Source: a bacterium
GTDB lineage: Bacteria > Myxococcota > UBA727 > JAUIJE01
Direction of reading: 5' to 3'
NCBI GenBank assembly: GCA_030431455.1
Contig: JAUIJE010000006.1
Location: forward strand, 310,001 to 374,000
DNA length: 64,000 nt
In this document: piece by piece, positions 53,400 through 61,587 of the stretch
Layout: every line of letters begins with the position of its first letter
Numbering within the stretch: the first letter of the stretch is position 1
The notes under the pieces: generated by a model
What the model was told of the DNA's origin: nothing
The model's database searches: none
Seen by the model: only the letters and a program-made list of their open reading frames with translations
Translations under genes and position numbers: made by a program

Positions 53400-53540
53400 A
53401 TGCAGCCCATCATCACCGTCGAACACAACCACCACTCGTTTCCGGTGCCCGAAGCCGCCCTCGCAGGCCCCCCGTCCCGGGACGAGGCCGACGGCGAGGA
53501 CCCCCTCGAGCAAGCTTTCTTCGCTCTTCTTCATCGCTGA
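53400..53540 (+). CDS. 46-aa acidic/His-containing small protein
   Basis: A short frame starting MQPIITVEHNHHSFPVPEAA and ending FFALLHR. It is supported by a strong AAGGAGGA site six bases before the ATG and by spacing of 11 bases to the next lipoprotein gene, which suggests one operon. The HNHH cluster could bind a metal, but this is a guess. No membrane helix or signal is present. Confidence 0.55.
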   Translation: MQPIITVEHNHHSFPVPEAALAGPPSRDEADGEDPLEQAFFALLHR

Positions 53541-53551
53541 GAGGTCTGGCC

Positions 53552-54358
53552 ATGATGACGCACATCCTGCCCTCCGCTGGACTTGTCCTCGCCGCGCTGC
53601 TCGCCGGGTTTTCCACCGGTTGCTCCGCCGGCATCGAGCTCGATCCCCCCGCGCCCGAACAAGAGGCCGAGCTCCCGCCGCTGTTCGCGTTCTTGACCCC
53701 CCAAGAGCACCTCACCCTCACCGCGGTGGACGACGTCGATCCCGACACCCACGGGGTCCAGCTCGACGTGCTCATCCAGGTCAACGACCTCGAGAACAAC
53801 ATCGCCCTCGAGAGCGTGCAGCTCTGGGTCAACAACCAAACCGTCTACGAGGCCGAGGTCAAAGACGGCCTGCACGGCCGCACCGCCCACTTCCGGGGCA
53901 TCCCCGTGGCCCCCAACGCCCACCACCAGGTGCTGCTCGTGGTCGACGAGGGCGGCGAACGCCTCTTGCGCAGCCACATTCGGGTCCCGATGCAGGGGGG
54001 CGCGGACACCGGCTGTTCCCGCAACGTGACCATCGACGGCGACCTCGTCCTCGACGGCCAGTCCGCGCTGCCGTTCGCCGCCGACACCGACTGTGTGACC
54101 ATCACCGGCGACCTCGTGGTGAGCGAGACCCCGCTCCAGGATTTCTTCGTGCTCTCCTCGTTGGTCTCGCTCGGCGGTGACCTCGTCATCGAGAACAACG
54201 CCTCGCTGCAGTCGCTGATCGGCCTGTACGACCTCGAACACATCGGGGGCGACCTCCGGGTGGTGCAGAACCCTCTGCTGCCCGCGGACGAGGCAGAGAC
54301 ATTGGCAACCCAGGCGGGGGTGGCCGGCGACGTGATCATCACCGGCAACGGCGACTGA
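53552..54358 (+). CDS. Lipoprotein with receptor-L-like C-terminal repeat
   Basis: The 268-aa product has a lipoprotein signal (LLAGFSTGCS). Residues about 40-160 form an Ig-like beta domain (VQLDVLIQVNDLENNIALES, HHQVLLVVDEGGERLLRSHI). The rest contains leucine-rich strands of the receptor-L type. Examples are CVTITGDLVVSETPL, LSSLVSLGGDLVIENNASLQ and DLEHIGGDLRVVQNP, each G-D-L-x-(I/V). Such repeats form a right-handed solenoid used for binding. A motif copy (54292-54304) lies near the end. Confidence 0.7.
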   Translation: MMTHILPSAGLVLAALLAGFSTGCSAGIELDPPAPEQEAELPPLFAFLTPQEHLTLTAVDDVDPDTHGVQLDVLIQVNDLENNIALESVQLWVNNQTVYEAEVKDGLHGRTAHFRGIPVAPNAHHQVLLVVDEGGERLLRSHIRVPMQGGADTGCSRNVTIDGDLVLDGQSALPFAADTDCVTITGDLVVSETPLQDFFVLSSLVSLGGDLVIENNASLQSLIGLYDLEHIGGDLRVVQNPLLPADEAETLATQAGVAGDVIITGNGD

Positions 54359-54384
54359 GCTTCGCGGCCAAAACCTCACGTACG

Positions 54385-54412
54385 AAAAAAGGCGCCCCGG
54401 TCGGGCGCCTTT
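54385..54412. terminator. Bidirectional rho-independent terminator
   Basis: AAAGGCGCCC (54388-54397) pairs with GGGCGCCTTT (54403-54412) around a five-base loop, preceded by A-rich and followed by T-rich sequence. It serves the converging lipoprotein gene and pntB. Confidence 0.85.
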
Positions 54413-54432
54413 CTTCTGGCCTCGGGGGTGCC

Positions 54433-55839
54433 TCAGAGCTGCTTGACCTCGTTGAGGATCGAGACCAGCGACTTTTTGGCATCGCCAAACACCACCCCGG
54501 TGTTGTCGGCCACGAACAGCGGGTTCTGCACGCCGGCGAAGCCTTTGCCCCGGCCGCGCTTGAGCACCACCACCGTCTGCGACTTGTCACAGTTGAACAC
54601 GGGCATGCCGTACAACGGGCTCGCCTTGTCGTCTCGGGCCGAGGGGTTGGTCACGTCGTTGGCCCCGACCACGATGCACACATCGGTGCTCTCGAAGTCA
54701 CCGTTGATGTCGTCGAGGTCGTACAGCTCTTCGTAGGGCACGTTGGCCTCGGCGAGCAGCACGTTCATGTGGCCGGGCATGCGACCGGCCACGGGGTGAA
54801 TCGCGTACTTCACGTTGCAGCCGTGGTTGCCCAGGTATTCGCACAGCTCGCGGATGCTCTGTTGGGCTTGCGACACCGCCAAGCCGTAGCCCGGCACCAC
54901 AATGACATTGCGGGCGTTGGACAAGTGGATGGCCGCGTCCATGGGCTGGAACTCTTTCATCGGCTTCTCGTCGGCCGCCCCCGCGGTGGCCCCGCCATCG
55001 GCGGCCCCGAAGGCCCCGAAGATGACGTTGGCCAACGAGCGGTTCATCGCGTTGCACATGATCACGGTGAGGATGATGCCCGCGGCCCCGACGAGCGACC
55101 CGGACACGATGAGCACATTCGACTTGACCACGAAGCCGGCGGCGCAGGCGGCCAGACCGGAGTAGGAGTTGAGCAGCGAGATGACCACGGGCATGTCCCC
55201 GCCCCCGATGGGGTTGGTCAGCAGCACCCCGAGGACCGCGCTCGCGGCCACGATGCCCCAGAACGCGTACTGGTCGGCGGGGTTTTGCACCGCGAGGTAG
55301 ACCACCCCGGCGATGACCCCGATGCCGAGCAGGCCGGTGATGAAGCGTTGGCCGGGCCACAGCACCGGCGCCGACGTGATCGTGCCCTGGAGCTTGCCCA
55401 CCGCGATGAGCGAGCCGGTCAAGGTCACCGAACCGATCAACACCGACGCACCGGTGGTGACGATGGCGAGGGTGTCGGGGGTGCTGTGGGACCACACGTT
55501 CTTGTAGAACTCACCGCCGGCCACGAACACCGACGCGGTCCCGCCGAATCCGTTGAACAGACCGACCATCTGCGGCATCGACGTCATCGCCACGCGCTTG
55601 GCCATGATGAGGCCGATGAGGCCGCCGGCCACCGCCACCCCGAGAATGGGGGCGTAGTCGGTGACCCCGGGGTCGGCGAGGGTGATGAGGCCGCCGAGGG
55701 TCATGCCGAAGGCCGCGACCTTGTTGCCCCGGACCGCGGTCTTGGGGCCGCTCATCCATTTGAGACCGACAATGAAGCTGACCGCCGCGACGAGCAGTCC
55801 CATTTCGGTGGCGAAGTCTGTGTAGCTGTAGGGGGTCAT
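54433..55839 (-). CDS. pntB: NAD(P) transhydrogenase subunit beta
   Basis: The 468-aa protein has about eight membrane helices with GGGDMPVVISLLNSYSGLAA and the signature MPQMVGLFNGFGGTAS. The soluble NADP(H) domain III follows (IVVPGYGLAVSQAQQSIREL, HPVAGRMPGHMNVLLAEANV, VGANDVTNPSA, and VLKRGRGKGFAGV). It couples proton re-entry to NADPH formation. The start at 55839 lies one base after the pntAB stop (TGA-C-ATG). Confidence 0.95.
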   Translation of the reverse strand: MTPYSYTDFATEMGLLVAAVSFIVGLKWMSGPKTAVRGNKVAAFGMTLGGLITLADPGVTDYAPILGVAVAGGLIGLIMAKRVAMTSMPQMVGLFNGFGGTASVFVAGGEFYKNVWSHSTPDTLAIVTTGASVLIGSVTLTGSLIAVGKLQGTITSAPVLWPGQRFITGLLGIGVIAGVVYLAVQNPADQYAFWGIVAASAVLGVLLTNPIGGGDMPVVISLLNSYSGLAACAAGFVVKSNVLIVSGSLVGAAGIILTVIMCNAMNRSLANVIFGAFGAADGGATAGAADEKPMKEFQPMDAAIHLSNARNVIVVPGYGLAVSQAQQSIRELCEYLGNHGCNVKYAIHPVAGRMPGHMNVLLAEANVPYEELYDLDDINGDFESTDVCIVVGANDVTNPSARDDKASPLYGMPVFNCDKSQTVVVLKRGRGKGFAGVQNPLFVADNTGVVFGDAKKSLVSILNEVKQL

Positions 55840-55840
55840 G

Positions 55841-56155
55841 TCACTTCGCCTTCTTCTTGTTGAACATCGCCAACATGCGGTCGGTGACGAAGAAGCCCCC
55901 GACGACGTTGAGCATGGCGAAGAACACCGCGGCCAACGCCATGTAGCGCGCGGGGTTGCTCCAATCGGCGGTGTTGAGCCCGCGGGACACCAACAGCGCC
56001 CCGATGAGGATGACCCCCGAGATGGCATTGGACCCGCTCATCAGCGGCGTGTGCAGGGTGGTCGGCACCTTTGAGATGACCTCCCACCCGACGAACATCG
56101 CGAGGATGAGGACCGAAATGCTGACCGCGAGCGCTTGCAGAGCTGCAGGATCCAT
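55841..56155 (-). CDS. pntAB: NAD(P) transhydrogenase subunit alpha, membrane part
   Basis: The 104-aa protein has three membrane helices with the conserved KVPTTLHTPLMSGSNAISGV, diagnostic of the PntA membrane segment in split systems. It precedes pntB with one base between stop and start. The matching soluble subunit pntAA is at 48037 on the other strand. Confidence 0.93.
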   Translation of the reverse strand: MDPAALQALAVSISVLILAMFVGWEVISKVPTTLHTPLMSGSNAISGVILIGALLVSRGLNTADWSNPARYMALAAVFFAMLNVVGGFFVTDRMLAMFNKKKAK

Positions 56156-56280
56156 GGAGCCTCCTGGATTTGGGCGCCGTGGTGCGGCGTTTTCGGCCGG
56201 ATGTCAACCGAGGGACGGCCGGACGAAAGTTGCTGCACCGCGTGAAAACAGGGCACGATGCGCGAGGTCCCGGGGCCAGA

Positions 56281-59200
56281 ATGACGACGGTGCGCCAAGT
56301 GATGTCTCGACGAGCACGAGGGTGCGTCCTTCTCGGGATGCTGGCCGGGGCCGTGGGGCCGGGCCTTTTGTCCTCGTCGTCGTGGGCCCAGGGCGCGCCG
56401 GCGACCCCGGCGGGGGAGGTCATCGTCGGGGTTGAGGTGCGGGGCGCGCCGGATGACACCGCGGCCAAGACCGTGGCCGCCACCTTCGGGGTGGTGAGCG
56501 GCGATGCCTTCGACCCCGAGCAGATACGCCAAGGCATTCGCCGCGTGTTCTTGTCCGGCCCCTACCGCGACGTCCGGGTGTGGCGGAGCAAGGGCGAGGG
56601 CGGGGTGCGGCTGGTGCTCGAGCTGTTCTCCGACGTGCTGGTGGGGGTGGTGACGGTCAAGACCGATGGGCGCATCCCCGAGGACCGGGTCCGGGAGGCG
56701 CTGGCGATCAAGCTGGGCGAGCGGTTCGAGCCGCAGCGGTTGCCCCGGGTCGAACGCGAGGTCGCGGCCTTTTGTGCCGAGCTGGGCTACCTCCGGCCGC
56801 GGGTGAAGGTCTCGGCCGAACAAGTGGGCGAAGCCGAGGTGGCCCTGACCGTGGTCGTCCACGAGGGCGCGCCCCTGACCGTGCGCAACGTCGAGGTCGC
56901 GGGAGATGGCCGGGTCGCGCTGTTCGACGTCGCCGCGTGGTCGGGCCTGGCCCCGGGGGCGGACTACGACGGGCTGGTGCGGGAACAGGGTCTGAAGGAC
57001 GTCGTGGCCGCGCTGGTCGAGCGGCGTCACCTGCGCGCCCAGGCCACGTTGTCGGTGCTCGACATCGACGAGGACGCGCTCACCGTGGACCTGCTGTTCG
57101 ACATCGAGGCCGGGCCCCGGTACCACGTCGACTTCGTGGGCAACCACGCCCTCACCCGGGCCCAGCTCGGGGACGTGATCAGCGTGCGCAAGATCCCCGG
57201 CCTGGGCAAGGAGCAGGTCCGGGCCACGGTGCAGTCGTTGCTCGACGTGTACCACCAGCAGGGGTTCGCCCGGTGCACGGTGCGGACCCGGGAGGTCCCC
57301 GCCTATCGGCCGTTCGACGACGACGCCGAAGAGGTGTTGCAGTTTGTGATCGATGAAGGGCAACGCGCGGTGGTGACCGCGGTCCGCCTCGAGGGGGTGG
57401 TGAGCAAGGACGTGGATGTGCTCACCGAAGAGCTCGCCGCCTATGTCGATGAGCTGCGGCCCCCCACGAGCCTGCTGGAGTCGATCTCGCAGGCGGGGGC
57501 GACAATGATCCTGGAGAGTCAGGGGCCCGACGAGGCGCTGCCCGACCAGGCCTCGGGCCCGCTGTACATCGACGATCTCTACCGCCGGGCCACCGAGCGG
57601 CTGATCGACGAATACCGCTCGGTGGGGTTTTTGGAGGTCAAGGTCTACGGGCCGGAATTGCTCTGGGGGGCCGACGGGCGCGAGGTGGTGGTGCGGTACC
57701 GCGTGGTCGAGGGCACCCAGCTGTTGGTGACCTCGGTGGAGTTTGTGCCCCTGCCCACCTTGCCCCTGGCCGACGTGCTCAGCGACGCGACGTTTGAGCC
57801 CGGGGAGCCGGCCAACCTCTACGCCATCGAGGAGACCCGGGTGCAGCTGGAGAACGTCCTGCGCAACAACGGCTTTCCGTTCGCGGAGGTCACCGAGTCG
57901 TTGGTCCCCGACGACACCGGCGGCGCCTCGGTGGTGTTCCGGCTTAACGAAGGCCCCCGGGTGCGGGTGGGCAAAATCATCGTCCAGGGCAACGACGTGA
58001 CCCAGTCGTTCGTGATTCGCGATCGCTTGGCCTTGTCGTCGGGGGACTGGTTCACCCAGGACAAGATCGCCCTGTCTCGACGACGGTTGCTCACCACCGG
58101 GCTGTTCAGCTCGGTGCGCATCCGGCTCGTGCCCGGCCGCATCGAACACACCGTGCGCGATGTGCTGGTCGAGGTCAAAGAGCGCAAGCTGTTCTCGATC
58201 GAGACCGGGGCCGGGGCCTCGGTCGAAGACGGCCCCCGGGTGTTCCTCGCCGGGGAGGCGCGCAACGTGGCCGGCCTGGGGGCCCAGATCAAGGGCCGCG
58301 GCCAGCTCAACTACCCCGCGGTGTTCTACCCCCTGGTCTACCAAGACAGCGATCCCAACCACCCGCAGTACCGCGCCCAGGCCGCTTTCCCCCAATTCCC
58401 GTGGCTCTACTATTTCGAGGGCCAGAGCATCCTCAGCGCCGAGCTCCCCGACGTGTACGGCCTCCCGTTCTCCGCTCGCTTGCACGGCCAAGCGGTGGGC
58501 CTGCGCGAGATCCGCCCCGCCTTCACCCTCCTGCGCGGCTCGGTGCTCGCCGGCATCGACGTCGCGCCCTTGCCCTGGTGGCGCGCCACCATGGACATCG
58601 AGGGCGAAATCTCCGACTTCGACTGCCCCCGCGACTTTCAAATCGGGCAGAGCTGCGGCCAGGGCAACATCAACCTCACCCGCCGGCGCGACAACGGCTT
58701 TATCCAGCAGACCACCTACCGGGTCTCGACGACGTTCGACCTGCGCGACGATCCCTTCACCCCCCAAAAGGGCCTCTACCTGTTCACCTCGGGGGAGGTC
58801 GCGGCCGGTTCGGGCATCTTGCGCGACGACCAAAACCCCGGAGAAGGGGACGAGGTCAACTCCGACTTCGTCAAATCCTCGTCGGTGGCCAGCGGCTACA
58901 TCCCCCTCGGCGACCGCTTCATCCTCGCCGGCCAGGCCCGGCTGGGCTTCATCGTTCCGGTGTTCTCCAAAGACAATTACATTCCGCTGTTCAAGCGGTT
59001 CTACCTCGGGGGCACCCGCTCGGTGCGCGGCTTCTTCGAGGACGAGATCCTCCCCGCCGACGACCCGCGCTGGCCCGCCACCCAGGCCCGCCCCGAGCCC
59101 GGCTTCGAAGGGCTCGTCGACGCCCGCAATTCGCTGGGGGGCACCTTCGTGTGCAACGCCAAGGCCGAGCTCCGGGCCCGCATCATCGGCGACCTGGACT

Positions 59201-59418
59201 TTGGGCTGTTTTTTGATGTGGGCCAGTTGCTCGAAGACGTGCGCAACTTCCAGCTCGGCGGCTTCGCGGCCGGGACCGGGTTCGGCTTTCGCTACAACAC
59301 CCCGGTGGGGCCCTTCGCCATCGACGTGGGCTGGCGCGTGATCAACGGCCAGCGCGAACTGGCCCCGCTGGTGTCCCTCGAGCGGCTCAACATCCACTTC
59401 TCCATCGGGACGTTCTGA
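56281..59418 (+). CDS. Large BamA/Omp85-family outer-membrane assembly protein
   Basis: With ATG 56281 the protein is 1045 aa, well above BamA (about 800). A signal peptide (LLSSSSWAQGAPA) is followed by some 600 residues of POTRA-type repeats. These are recognisable from recurring G-x-x-F/Y and KV/RV strand patterns such as YHVDFVGNHALTRAQLGDVI and VRVGKIIVQGNDVTQSFVIR; length allows seven to eight. The ~380-residue barrel has the loop-6 motif LGGTRSVRGFFEDEI (about 908-922) and ends in F (SIGTF). It may be the main BamA of this organism or a TamA-like paralogue acting with the AsmA/TamB-like gene at 63.1 kb. Confidence 0.85.
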   Translation: MTTVRQVMSRRARGCVLLGMLAGAVGPGLLSSSSWAQGAPATPAGEVIVGVEVRGAPDDTAAKTVAATFGVVSGDAFDPEQIRQGIRRVFLSGPYRDVRVWRSKGEGGVRLVLELFSDVLVGVVTVKTDGRIPEDRVREALAIKLGERFEPQRLPRVEREVAAFCAELGYLRPRVKVSAEQVGEAEVALTVVVHEGAPLTVRNVEVAGDGRVALFDVAAWSGLAPGADYDGLVREQGLKDVVAALVERRHLRAQATLSVLDIDEDALTVDLLFDIEAGPRYHVDFVGNHALTRAQLGDVISVRKIPGLGKEQVRATVQSLLDVYHQQGFARCTVRTREVPAYRPFDDDAEEVLQFVIDEGQRAVVTAVRLEGVVSKDVDVLTEELAAYVDELRPPTSLLESISQAGATMILESQGPDEALPDQASGPLYIDDLYRRATERLIDEYRSVGFLEVKVYGPELLWGADGREVVVRYRVVEGTQLLVTSVEFVPLPTLPLADVLSDATFEPGEPANLYAIEETRVQLENVLRNNGFPFAEVTESLVPDDTGGASVVFRLNEGPRVRVGKIIVQGNDVTQSFVIRDRLALSSGDWFTQDKIALSRRRLLTTGLFSSVRIRLVPGRIEHTVRDVLVEVKERKLFSIETGAGASVEDGPRVFLAGEARNVAGLGAQIKGRGQLNYPAVFYPLVYQDSDPNHPQYRAQAAFPQFPWLYYFEGQSILSAELPDVYGLPFSARLHGQAVGLREIRPAFTLLRGSVLAGIDVAPLPWWRATMDIEGEISDFDCPRDFQIGQSCGQGNINLTRRRDNGFIQQTTYRVSTTFDLRDDPFTPQKGLYLFTSGEVAAGSGILRDDQNPGEGDEVNSDFVKSSSVASGYIPLGDRFILAGQARLGFIVPVFSKDNYIPLFKRFYLGGTRSVRGFFEDEILPADDPRWPATQARPEPGFEGLVDARNSLGGTFVCNAKAELRARIIGDLDFGLFFDVGQLLEDVRNFQLGGFAAGTGFGFRYNTPVGPFAIDVGWRVINGQRELAPLVSLERLNIHFSIGTF

Positions 59419-59548
59419 CCGCCGGCCGCCCCCCCACCGCCTCGACGCGCGGAAGTGCCCGAAATTTCTACACACGCGGTGGCCTCTGGGCCGTATATTC
59501 ACCCACACACACGCACGTGGGGCCGGGGCGCTCGACACGCTCAAAAAG

Positions 59549-59578
59549 TTGATACAAGCCCCGAGAGGTCGCCATAAT
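59549..59578 (+). promoter_or_regulatory. Sigma-70-type promoter before the FHA-CpaF gene
   Basis: TTGATA (59549-59554) and CATAAT (59573-59578) are separated by 18 bases, an unusually good match in GC-rich DNA. Just after the expected start lies a direct repeat GGCGATCG (59583-59590 and 59597-59604), 14 bases apart start to start, a possible regulator site. Confidence 0.65.
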
Positions 59579-59632
59579 CTAAGGCGATCGTCCGACGGCG
59601 ATCGCATCCGCCCGGGGGAGCAGAGGCCACGC

Positions 59633-61399
59633 ATGCCTGACTTTCAGGTCACCATCACCGAAAAGGGCGGCAAGCCATCGTCGCAGACCTTCTCCCAGAG
59701 CGAGGTCACCATCGGCCGGGTCCCGGGCAACGACATCGTCCTGCCCAAAGGCAACATCAGCAAGCGACACAGCCGCATCGTGCTCCGCGATGGCCGCTTC
59801 ATCATCGTCGACCTCAAGTCGACCAACGGCACCTACGTCAACGGCAAACGCATCAATTCCCCGCAGGTCCTGCACCGCGTGGACAAAGTGTACATCGGTG
59901 ACTTCACCATCCAGGTCGACGGCCAAGGCGACGAGCCGCAAAAAGCCCCCGCGCCCCCTGAGCCTGAAGAAGACGTCGCCATCGACGACGACAGCGAAGA
60001 CCTCTTCGACGCTCTCGACGGCGACATGATGAGCGAGGCCGAGGCCCTGCTCAAAGACTCCAGCGAGGACGCGGCCCCGCCCACCCCGGCCCCCGAGCCC
60101 CGCAAAGAAGCCCCCGCGCCCCCCGCGCCCCGCGCGTCTCGTCGACCGCGGCGGGCCAACGGCGGCGCGCCCCCGGCGATGGAGGTTCCCGCCAGCACCA
60201 TCGAGGACCGCAAGCGGGTGTTCGAGGCGGTGAAGAATGCCGTGGCCGACGCCCGCGGGGCGGACATGAAAAAGGCGGCCGAGAAGGCCGTCGGCGCGGC
60301 CATCGACAAGCTCGGCTCGCGGGGCAAGGCCCCCGCGGGGGCCAACCTCGACGCCTGGCGCCGCGAAATCGTCGACGAGGTCACCGGCCTCGGGGCGGTG
60401 GGCCCGCTCCTGGACGACCCCGGGGTGACGGAAATTTTCGTCAACGGTCCGTACCAGGTGTACGTGCGCCGCGACGCCGAAGAGCCGCGCCCCGAGCCGG
60501 CGATGTTCAGCTCGCCGGAGGCGCTGTCCGCGGTCATCGCGCGCATGTTGCGGGGCACCGGGCTCGCGTTTGACGACGACCACCCCGTGGTCGAGGCCCG
60601 CCTCGCGGACGGGACCCGCATCCACGCGGTGCACCCGAGCTGCGCCCGGTCGGGCCCGGTGTTGACCCTCACCCGCCGGTCCCAGAGCGCCATGTCACTG
60701 GATGACCTGGTGGGCGAGGGTGTGCTCACCGCGGGCATGGCCGAGTTCTTGTCGACGTGCGTGCGCACCCGGCGCAACGTGCTCATCGCCGGCAGCCCCG
60801 GCGCCGACCTGGGCACCTTTGTCGGGGCCGTGGCCGGCGCCGCCCCCGACGGCGAGCGCGTGGTCTGTGTCGAACAAGCCGGTGACCTGCCCCTGCAGGC
60901 CGCGCACTTGGTGCGGCTCGAGGCCCGGGCGCCCTCGCGCATGCGCGAAGCGGTGGCCGCGGCGGTGCGCATGTGCCCCGACCGGTTGGTGGTGCACGAG
61001 CTCGGCGGGGCCGAGAGCCTCGATGTGCTCATCGCCATGGGCGGGGGCCAGGACGGGGCCATCGCGTCGAGCTACGCGGGGTCGGCCCAGGAGGCTTTGT
61101 CCCGGTTGGGCACGATGATGACCCTCGGGGACGACATCCCCGCGCGCATCGCCCGCAAACAGATTGCAGATGCATTGGACGTGGTGGTGGTGCTCACCCG
61201 GTACGGGGACGGCAACGAACGCGTGAGCGAGGTGGTCGAGGTCACCGGCGCCGACGTCGACCTGGTCACGACCCAGGCGATCTTCACGTACAAAAAAGAC
61301 CGCGACAGCTTCTCGGCCAAAGGCGAGCCGCGCTTTTACCAAGAGCTCAAGCGCCGGGGCGAGCAGGTCGACGCCAGCATCTTCCGCGACGGCGCCTAG
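59633..61399 (+). CDS. FHA domain fused to CpaF-like secretion ATPase with degenerate Walker A
   Basis: The 588-aa protein begins with an FHA domain (about 1-95) with GR, SKRHSRIVLRDG and STNGTYVNGKRI, which binds phospho-threonine partners. An acidic Pro/Ala linker follows. From about 190 to 588 it follows CpaF/VirB11: LGAVGPLLDDPGVTEIFVNG, VVEARLADGTRIHAV, RRNVLIAGSPGADLGTFVGA and MCPDRLVVHELGGAESLDVL. The Walker A site normally has GxxGxGKT, but here it reads GSPGADLGT (387-395) without Lys. The usual NTGHDGS and TIHAN His residues are Gln and absent. It may be a phosphopeptide-controlled pseudo-ATPase in a pilus/secretion system. Confidence 0.85.
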   Translation: MPDFQVTITEKGGKPSSQTFSQSEVTIGRVPGNDIVLPKGNISKRHSRIVLRDGRFIIVDLKSTNGTYVNGKRINSPQVLHRVDKVYIGDFTIQVDGQGDEPQKAPAPPEPEEDVAIDDDSEDLFDALDGDMMSEAEALLKDSSEDAAPPTPAPEPRKEAPAPPAPRASRRPRRANGGAPPAMEVPASTIEDRKRVFEAVKNAVADARGADMKKAAEKAVGAAIDKLGSRGKAPAGANLDAWRREIVDEVTGLGAVGPLLDDPGVTEIFVNGPYQVYVRRDAEEPRPEPAMFSSPEALSAVIARMLRGTGLAFDDDHPVVEARLADGTRIHAVHPSCARSGPVLTLTRRSQSAMSLDDLVGEGVLTAGMAEFLSTCVRTRRNVLIAGSPGADLGTFVGAVAGAAPDGERVVCVEQAGDLPLQAAHLVRLEARAPSRMREAVAAAVRMCPDRLVVHELGGAESLDVLIAMGGGQDGAIASSYAGSAQEALSRLGTMMTLGDDIPARIARKQIADALDVVVVLTRYGDGNERVSEVVEVTGADVDLVTTQAIFTYKKDRDSFSAKGEPRFYQELKRRGEQVDASIFRDGA

Positions 61400-61440
61400 C
61401 GGGCCTCTGGACCTCGACGCCGTGTCGTGTGCATGGGCCA

Positions 61441-61576
61441 ACGCTTTGCGTTGCTGAAGCGATTCCTCGGGAATGGCCAGCCGATACCGGCGCGCTCGCG
61501 AGCGGTGAGGGCGTGAGGGGGGGCGAACGAAGTTCGCCTGAAGCAATGCGAAGCATTGCCAGGGATGGGACATCCC
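61441..61576. repeat. Cluster of short palindromes with three-base loops
   Basis: Between the FHA-CpaF stop and the prs stop lie consecutive perfect stems with three-base loops: ACGC-TTT-GCGT (61441-61451), ATTCC-TCG-GGAAT (61462-61474), GCGAAC-GAA-GTTCGC (61523-61537), GCAATGC-GAA-GCATTGC (61543-61559) and GGGATG-GGA-CATCCC (61562-61576). Two blocks are shared with the 29.7-kb spacer in swapped order. There is no T-run, so termination of the converging genes is uncertain. A REP-like element is the likeliest reading. Confidence 0.65.
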
Positions 61577-61587
61577 CCCTGGGAAGG

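Noticed and set aside
52407-53534. A 375-codon minus-strand frame beginning opposite the small gene at 53400
   Set aside because: It lacks any family motif and runs in another frame over the protease gene, whose catalytic triad is intact.
56041-59634. A 1197-codon open frame on the minus strand opposite the BamA-like gene
   Set aside because: Its composition (His, Arg, Gly, Leu, no hydrophobic pattern) is what the reverse complement of GC-rich coding sequence gives. The plus strand has signal peptide, POTRA and barrel features.
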